This document shows positions 5,422 through 9,592 of a stretch of DNA of 9,592 bases, one piece after another (position 1 is the first letter of the stretch; every line of letters starts with the position of its first letter). A model generated the notes under the pieces. The model searched no databases. It was not told the origin of the DNA and was given only the letters and a program-made list of their open reading frames with translations. The stretch spans positions 1 through 9,592 of the forward strand of contig JAKFYO010000131.1 in NCBI GenBank assembly GCA_021730825.1, given 5' to 3'. Position numbers and translations under genes: made by a program. The DNA is from Hyphomicrobiales bacterium (GTDB lineage: Bacteria; Pseudomonadota; Alphaproteobacteria; Rhizobiales; Xanthobacteraceae).

Positions 5422-6519
5422 ATGGCGGACCAGCCGCGCGAGAGCGCGTCAGGACCGCAACAAGCGGCCAAATCCGGCCGGCGCCGCCGCAGGCGTCGCG
5501 GACGCAGAGGCAGCAAAGCGTCGTCACCGGCGCAAGCGCCTCAGCATGCGCATTATGGTGCGCTCGATCTTGGTACCAATAATTGCCGGCTGCTTGTCGC
5601 GGCTCCCACCCATGATTCATTCCGTGTCGTGGATGCGTTCTCGCGCATCGTACGGCTTGGCGAGGGGCTGTCGCGCACTGGCGAACTATCCGAAGCGGCG
5701 CAGGATCGCGCGATCGCGGCGTTGAAAATCTGCGCGGCAAAACTCGAGACCAAGAAGGTCACGCGAACGCGCCTGATTGCGACCGAGGCTTGCCGTGGCG
5801 CGAGGAACGGCCCGGATTTTCTCGATCGCGTCGGCCGCGAGACCGGACTGCAACTCGAAATCGTCAATCGCGAGACCGAGGCGAAGCTGGCTGCCAATTC
5901 CTGTGCACCGCTACTCGACCGCAACGCATCCGGCGCAATTCTTTTCGACATAGGCGGCGGCTCTTCGGAGCTTGCCTGGCTTGGCAAAGCCGACGATGTC
6001 GATGGCGGGCCGCCGCTCGCTCCCGTGCAGGAATGGGATTCGATGCCGCTTGGCGTGGTCACGCTTGCGGAGCGTTTCGGCGGCGAGAACGTAACGCCGG
6101 AGATTTTCTCGGCGATGGTCGAGGATGTGCTGCCGCGCGTAAAGGCATTCGCTGCAAAGGCAAGCGGGATTGCGAACGGCGAAATTTATCTGCTCGGCAC
6201 CTCCGGTACCGTGACAACGCTTGCGGGAATTCATCTTGAACTCCCGCGCTACGACCGCCGCCGCGTCGACGGCATCTGGCTCACGAAAGCGCAGGTCACA
6301 AAAGTGGTCGATCAGCTTTGTGCGACGAGCTATCAGGACCGCGTCGCCAACCCCTGCATCGGTGCGCAGCGCGCAGATCTCGTGTTGGCCGGCTGCGCCA
6401 TTCTCGAAGCGATCCGCCGTGTATTTCCCTGCGAGCGGCTTCGCGTCGCCGACCGCGGTCTGCGGGAAGGCATGCTGGTTGAACTGATGCGTTCCGACGG
6501 CGTATGGAAGCGCACATGA
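5422..6519 (+). CDS. Ppx/GppA family phosphatase (short form)
   Basis: The 365-residue enzyme belongs to the ASKHA exopolyphosphatase / guanosine pentaphosphatase family, which releases phosphate from polyphosphate or converts pppGpp to ppGpp. Visible motifs: phosphate-1 loop [12 protein letters not shown] (47-58); [10 protein letters not shown] (121-130); [11 protein letters not shown] (147-157), the usual SGEEEA position; phosphate-2 [10 protein letters not shown] (175-184); [11 protein letters not shown] (259-269); and [12 protein letters not shown] (317-328). It ends after the two ASKHA domains and lacks the C-terminal HD-like and helical domains of the roughly 500-residue E. coli Ppx and GppA, as many alphaproteobacterial members do. 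The N-terminus before the domain (1-44) is low-complexity and holds seven consecutive Arg (20-26) then Gly-Arg-Arg. The stop overlaps the rlmE start as ATGA, so the two are coupled. Polyphosphate versus pppGpp preference cannot be told from sequence. Confidence 0.93.
   Translation: MADQPRESASGPQQAAKSGRRRRRRRGRRGSKASSPAQAPQHAHYGALDLGTNNCRLLVAAPTHDSFRVVDAFSRIVRLGEGLSRTGELSEAAQDRAIAALKICAAKLETKKVTRTRLIATEACRGARNGPDFLDRVGRETGLQLEIVNRETEAKLAANSCAPLLDRNASGAILFDIGGGSSELAWLGKADDVDGGPPLAPVQEWDSMPLGVVTLAERFGGENVTPEIFSAMVEDVLPRVKAFAAKASGIANGEIYLLGTSGTVTTLAGIHLELPRYDRRRVDGIWLTKAQVTKVVDQLCATSYQDRVANPCIGAQRADLVLAGCAILEAIRRVFPCERLRVADRGLREGMLVELMRSDGVWKRT
6506..6510 (+). promoter_or_regulatory. Ribosome binding site fixing the rlmE start at 6516
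   Basis: GGAAG, inside the end of the Ppx/GppA gene, is 5 bases before the ATG at 6516. It overlaps the alternative ATG at 6504, which has no comparable site. Confidence 0.6.
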
Positions 6520-7202
6520 CTGAGAAGAAAACGCTTCCTGAGCGCGGCAAGGTGCGCGTCAAGAAAAAGACCGGGCGTTCGCACTCGTCCAATCAATGGT
6601 TGAAGCGCCAATTGAACGATCCCTATGTGCGCAAGGCGCACGCGGAGGGCTATCGCTCGCGCGCGGCGTTCAAGCTCCTCGAGATTGATGACAAGCATAA
6701 AATTTTGAAGCGCGGCGCGCGTGTCGTCGATCTTGGCGCGGCACCGGGCGGCTGGTCGCAGGTTGCGGCAGAGCGCATCGGGGTCGAAAAGGGCCAAGGC
6801 AAGATCGTTGCGATTGACCTTCTGGAGATCGAGCCGATCGCGGGCGTCGAATTTGCGCAGATGGATTTCAATGACGAGGACGCGCCCGAACGCCTGAAAG
6901 CGATACTCGGCGGGCAGGCGGATATCGTGCTGTCCGACATGGCGGCGAACACCACCGGCCACCGCCAGACCGATCACATAAAAATCGTAGCGCTCGTCGA
7001 AATGGCGGCAGAGTTTGCGCGCGAGGTGCTGGCGCCGGGCGGCTCGTTCATCGCGAAAGTCTTGCAAGGCGGCACCGAGGGCGAACTGCTAACTTCGCTG
7101 AAGCGCGACTTCAAGGTGGTGAAGCACATCAAGCCGCCGGCGAGCCGCAAGGATTCGGCAGAGCTTTATGTGCTCGCGACTGGCTTCAGGGGCAACAACT
7201 AA
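6516..7202 (+). CDS. rlmE: 23S rRNA (uridine(2552)-2'-O)-methyltransferase RlmE
   Basis: RlmE (FtsJ/RrmJ) uses S-adenosylmethionine to methylate the 2'-OH of U2552 in the A-loop of 23S rRNA on the 50S particle, a late assembly step. The 228-residue product shows the catalytic tetrad in family order: Lys53 ([11 protein letters not shown]), Asp141 ([13 protein letters not shown]), Lys181 ([12 protein letters not shown]) and Glu216 ([15 protein letters not shown]). The SAM loop is [11 protein letters not shown] (72-82), and acidic residues Asp101 and Asp118 lie at the usual adenosine-binding positions. A basic N-terminal tail (2-30) probably contacts rRNA and makes it slightly longer than the 209-residue E. 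coli enzyme. The ATG at 6516 overlaps the Ppx/GppA stop as ATGA and has GGAAG at good spacing; the ATG at 6504 would add four residues. Its 3' end overlaps the opposing MFS gene by four bases. Confidence 0.97.
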   Translation: MTEKKTLPERGKVRVKKKTGRSHSSNQWLKRQLNDPYVRKAHAEGYRSRAAFKLLEIDDKHKILKRGARVVDLGAAPGGWSQVAAERIGVEKGQGKIVAIDLLEIEPIAGVEFAQMDFNDEDAPERLKAILGGQADIVLSDMAANTTGHRQTDHIKIVALVEMAAEFAREVLAPGGSFIAKVLQGGTEGELLTSLKRDFKVVKHIKPPASRKDSAELYVLATGFRGNN

Positions 7203-8620
7203 GCCTGCGGCCCGCGCTCGGTATTCTCCGCCTCCGGTGGCGGTGCCGCGATCAGCGAAGCGCCGGCATCGAACGGCAATTTCACCAGCATGAAAATCGC
7301 GGTCGCCGAACAGGCGGCAACTACGAAGAACGCAATCGAAAAATCGCTGAGCAGAATTTCGTGTGAGCCGCGCGAGTAGCGCAGGATTTCAAGCACGATG
7401 GCCGAGACCGCAACACCCGCAGATACGGAAATCTGCTGCGCGACGCTCGTGAAGCTCGTGGCCTGGCTCATGGTCGAGGAGCCGAGATCGGCGAAGGCGA
7501 GCGAGTTCAGCGTCGAGAATTGCAGCGCGCGGAAGAAGCCGCCGACGAACAGAACTGCGATAATAATGAAGTACGGCGTGCCTGGCTGGAAGAAACCGGC
7601 CGCCGCAATGAAGCCTGCCGCGACCACCGTGTTGAACACCAGCACGCGCTTGATACCGAAGCGGCGCAGAATGGGCGCTACGCTTGCGCGCATCAACATT
7701 GCGCCGGCGGCGCCGGCGAAAGTTAAGAGGCCGGATTGCAGCGGCGACATGCCGAAGCCGAGCTGAAACATCAGCGGCAGCAAAAATGGCATCGCGCCGA
7801 CGCCGATCCGGAACATCGAGCCGCCGATCACGCTTGTTCGGAACGTCTGCACCGACAGGAGTTTCAGATCGATCAGAGGCGCAGGATGCACGCGCGCATG
7901 CCGCACGTAGAAATACATCACGATCGCGCCGACGACGATCATCGACGCAGAGAACCAAACGGGGAGCAATTCCTGGCCGATGGTGGTGAAGCCGAAGGCG
8001 AGGCCGGTCAAGCCGATGCCGGAGAGAAAAAATCCCGCAACATCGAGCGGCGGCACTTTCTCTTCGCGGATGTCTTCGATGTATTTGGTGGCGAGCCAGA
8101 ACCCGATGATGCCGATCGGAATGTTGATCCAGAAAATCCAGCGCCAGTGAAAGTAAGTCGTGATGAAGCCGCCGAGCGGCGGGCCGATCATCGGGCCGAT
8201 CAGCGCGGGCACCACGAGCCATGCGAGCGCGGAGACGAGTTCGTGCTTCGGCACCATGCGCAGGATCACGAGGCGGCCGACCGGCACCATCATCGCGCCG
8301 CCAATGCCTTGAATGATGCGGTAGGCGACGAGATCGCCAAGGCCCACGGCAAAGCCGCAGGCAATCGAGCCCAGCGTAAAGACTACGATGGCCGCGCGGA
8401 AGATCGTGCGCGCGCCGAACTTGTCGGCCATCCAGCCGGAGATCGGAATGAAGATTGCAAGCGACAGCAGATACGAGGTGAGCGCGAGCTTCAGCGCGAT
8501 CGGGTCCACTTTCAGGTCGCGCGAGATTTCCGGGAGCGAGGTCGCGATCACGCTCGAGTCCACGTTCTCCATGAAGAGCGCGGTAGCGACGATGAGGGGG
8601 ACGAGGATTTCGCGGCGCAT
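7199..8620 (-). CDS. MFS multidrug exporter, DHA2 (EmrB/QacA-like) family
   Basis: The 473-residue inner-membrane antiporter carries the drug:H+ antiporter signatures. TM1 has the acidic motif around Asp21 ([16 protein letters not shown]). Motif A is [10 protein letters not shown] (62-71). Motif B is [10 protein letters not shown] (101-110). Motif C is [11 protein letters not shown] (141-151). [12 protein letters not shown] (159-170) is typical of DHA2 members. Length and hydrophobic pattern suggest about 14 helices. Such pumps expel drugs, dyes or bile-like compounds using the proton gradient; the substrate here is unknown, and no emrA-type adaptor or regulator is adjacent. I chose the ATG at 8620 (MRREILVPL) because it opens directly onto TM1; the open frame extends to a TTG at 8734 but those residues look like untranslated leader, though the ribosome site for 8620 is weak. 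It is divergent from the Pmp3-like gene and meets rlmE tail to tail. Confidence 0.93.
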   Translation of the reverse strand: MRREILVPLIVATALFMENVDSSVIATSLPEISRDLKVDPIALKLALTSYLLSLAIFIPISGWMADKFGARTIFRAAIVVFTLGSIACGFAVGLGDLVAYRIIQGIGGAMMVPVGRLVILRMVPKHELVSALAWLVVPALIGPMIGPPLGGFITTYFHWRWIFWINIPIGIIGFWLATKYIEDIREEKVPPLDVAGFFLSGIGLTGLAFGFTTIGQELLPVWFSASMIVVGAIVMYFYVRHARVHPAPLIDLKLLSVQTFRTSVIGGSMFRIGVGAMPFLLPLMFQLGFGMSPLQSGLLTFAGAAGAMLMRASVAPILRRFGIKRVLVFNTVVAAGFIAAAGFFQPGTPYFIIIAVLFVGGFFRALQFSTLNSLAFADLGSSTMSQATSFTSVAQQISVSAGVAVSAIVLEILRYSRGSHEILLSDFSIAFFVVAACSATAIFMLVKLPFDAGASLIAAPPPEAENTERGPQA

Positions 8621-8653
8621 ACGGGATTGATTCCGGGCTTTGGAATAGACCGT

Positions 8654-8678
8654 GAAACCGCTCGCGTCACCCTGCGTT
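8654..8678 (+). promoter_or_regulatory. Weak EcfG-like promoter candidate before the Pmp3-like gene
   Basis: GAAAC (8654-8658), a 16-base spacer and CGTT (8675-8678) are one base off the EcfG consensus. It would start transcription near 8685, giving a leader of about 65 bases. The divergent 8621-8748 gap shows no clear promoter for the MFS gene. Confidence 0.25.
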
Positions 8679-8734
8679 ATGAGAGGCTGCCTTGCGGTAG
8701 GCGGGCGGCTCACTACATGCTTGCCGGGACCCAA

Positions 8735-8741
8735 AAGGAGG
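8735..8741 (+). promoter_or_regulatory. Near-perfect Shine-Dalgarno of the Pmp3-like gene
   Basis: AAGGAGG lies 7 bases before the ATG at 8749, the strongest ribosome site in the window. It argues that this small protein is made at high level when transcribed. Confidence 0.75.
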
Positions 8742-8748
8742 CCCGCCG

Positions 8749-8997
8749 ATGATCTATTTTCTCGCGTTCTTTGTGCCGCCGCTCGGCCTGCTTCTGAACG
8801 GCCAGCCCTTTGCCGCGGTCTTCAGCGCGTTCCTCTGGGTGATCTGCTTCTTCGCGGGCTGGTTCTTCTGGCCGGCCTGGCTGATCCCGTCCGGCTACGC
8901 GATTGTCGCGATCGCCATGAAGAACGACGCGCGCCGCCACCGCGAGCTCGTGGACGCGGTCGAGAAGCACGGCCCCCCGCCGGGCTGGCGGCCGTAA
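8749..8997 (+). CDS. Pmp3/YqaE-like small membrane protein
   Basis: The 82-residue protein opens with MIYFLAFFVPPLGLLLNGQP. The FxPPLGLLL element resembles the FLPPLGVFL signature of Pmp3/YqaE/UPF0057 proteins, small hydrophobic membrane proteins linked to salt and membrane-potential stress. Two or three hydrophobic segments (about 2-17, 20-43, 44-57) are followed by a hydrophilic tail, AMKNDARRHRELVDAVEKHG, probably cytoplasmic. Compared with the canonical protein of about 52 residues, the loop after the first helix is different and the charged tail is extra, so this may be a separate alphaproteobacterial subfamily; I am less sure of the family than that the gene is real. It has a near-perfect ribosome site and a possible stress promoter. 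It converges on the chromate transporter with only six bases between stop codons. Confidence 0.78.
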   Translation: MIYFLAFFVPPLGLLLNGQPFAAVFSAFLWVICFFAGWFFWPAWLIPSGYAIVAIAMKNDARRHRELVDAVEKHGPPPGWRP

Positions 8998-9003
8998 GCG
9001 GCC

Positions 9004-9592
9004 TCAACCGAGAAACCCTGCCAGCCGCAGCGCGACGCCAGCGGCTGAGCAGGCGATCAGCGTTTTGACGAGCCCCGCGCGGATCACGAACATCATGATG
9101 GCGGCGAGCGTTGCCAGCGCCAGCGCATAGACATCCACGCTCGACAGCACCGGATAGCCGATTTCCATTCCGAATGCGGCGAGCGTTTTCTGTTCGCGAA
9201 ACAGAACATGCTGTGCGAACCAGACCGCGAGGTTGAGGATGACACCGACGACCGCGGCGGTGATCGCAGTCAGCGCACCGGAGAGCGCTTTGTTCGCGCG
9301 CAGCGTCTCGACATAAGGCGCGCCCGCAAAAATCCACAGGAAACACGGCGCGAACGTGACCCAGGTGGCGAGTAGTCCGCCGAGCGAAGCTGCGATCAGC
9401 GGATGCAGCATGCCGGGATCGCGGAATGCGGCGAGGAAGCCCACGAACTGCAACACCATGATGAGCGGGCCGGGCGTTGTTTCGGCGAGGCCGAGACCGT
9501 CGAGCATTTCGCCCGCGCTCAACCAGCCGTAATTCTCCACCGCCTGCTGCGCGACATAGGCGAGCACCGCGTAGGCGCCGCCGAACGTCACC
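9004..9592 (-). CDS. chrA: Chromate transporter ChrA, C-terminal half (cut by window edge)
   Basis: The frame stays open to the right edge, so the start and N-terminal half lie outside; full-length bidomain ChrA proteins have about 390-450 residues and 196 codons are visible. The visible part is one complete CHR domain: [52 protein letters not shown] holds the FGG signature and the conserved PGP motif. Then come a hydrophobic hairpin ([24 protein letters not shown]), the segment [26 protein letters not shown] and two C-terminal membrane helices. ChrA exports chromate by a proton-linked mechanism and gives resistance; many homologues in uncontaminated soil bacteria have untested substrates. 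A single-domain short ChrA pair cannot be excluded until the rest is seen. No chrB regulator is in the window. Confidence 0.9.
   Translation of the reverse strand, partial: VTFGGAYAVLAYVAQQAVENYGWLSAGEMLDGLGLAETTPGPLIMVLQFVGFLAAFRDPGMLHPLIAASLGGLLATWVTFAPCFLWIFAGAPYVETLRANKALSGALTAITAAVVGVILNLAVWFAQHVLFREQKTLAAFGMEIGYPVLSSVDVYALALATLAAIMMFVIRAGLVKTLIACSAAGVALRLAGFLG

Noticed and set aside
5553..7067. Long minus-strand frames opposite the Ppx/GppA and rlmE genes
   Set aside because: The plus strand has complete catalytic motifs for both enzymes; the opposite frames are shadows of high-G+C codon use.
7701..7718. Palindromic CGCCGGCG repeats inside the MFS gene
   Set aside because: They fall in Ala-Gly codons of a membrane helix and are explained by high-G+C codon use.
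8621..8734. N-terminal extension of the MFS exporter to a TTG at 8734
   Set aside because: The extra 38 residues are polar, lie in the divergent promoter region, and the family normally starts within a few residues of TM1.
7736..8752. 338-residue open frame antisense to the MFS exporter
   Set aside because: It lies wholly opposite a gene with clear MFS motifs, is extremely rich in Arg, Asp, His and Glu as expected for antisense of G+C-rich membrane-protein codons, and has no ribosome site or motif.

Overview
The window looks like ordinary chromosomal DNA of a G+C-rich alphaproteobacterium, most likely Rhizobiales (Bradyrhizobium/Xanthobacteraceae type). The reasons are the codon use, a short Ppx/GppA phosphatase coupled to rlmE, and a DUF883 gene preceded by a sequence that fits the EcfG general-stress promoter consensus of that group. 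No integrase, transposase, CRISPR array, toxin-antitoxin pair or phage structural gene is visible.

Layout. 1-1104 (+) is the body and C-terminus of a class III (CaiB/BaiF) CoA-transferase whose N-terminus lies outside the window. 1350-1981 (+) holds two overlapping small genes for secreted, highly charged helical proteins that resemble each other; by eye they are lower in G+C than the rest. They lie against the 3' end of a tRNA-Gln(CUG) gene at 2003-2076 (-). 2188-4220 (-) holds three membrane-protein genes read leftward: an AI-2E family permease, a DUF883/YqjD-like tail-anchored protein and a YqjE/phage-holin-like membrane protein. The last two form a probable operon with their own EcfG-type promoter.

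4427-7202 (+) runs through a 57-residue Thivi_2564-type membrane peptide, an FMN-binding PPOX-family protein, a Ppx/GppA phosphatase and the 23S rRNA methyltransferase RlmE. The last two overlap by ATGA and are probably co-translated. 7199-8620 (-) is a DHA2-type MFS drug exporter whose 3' end overlaps that of rlmE tail to tail. 8749-8997 (+) is a small Pmp3/YqaE-like membrane protein. The right edge (9004-9592, -) is the C-terminal half of a chromate transporter.

How it fits together. Much of the window concerns the cell envelope and stress: DUF883, holin-like, Thivi_2564 and Pmp3-like membrane proteins, two transporters, and possibly polyphosphate or (p)ppGpp turnover next to ribosome maturation. 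The DUF883 promoter matches the EcfG consensus exactly. Weaker one-mismatch versions precede the Thivi_2564 and Pmp3-like genes, so part of the window may belong to the general stress regulon. I see no clearly new multi-gene system. The least explained item is the tandem pair of secreted charged-helix proteins.
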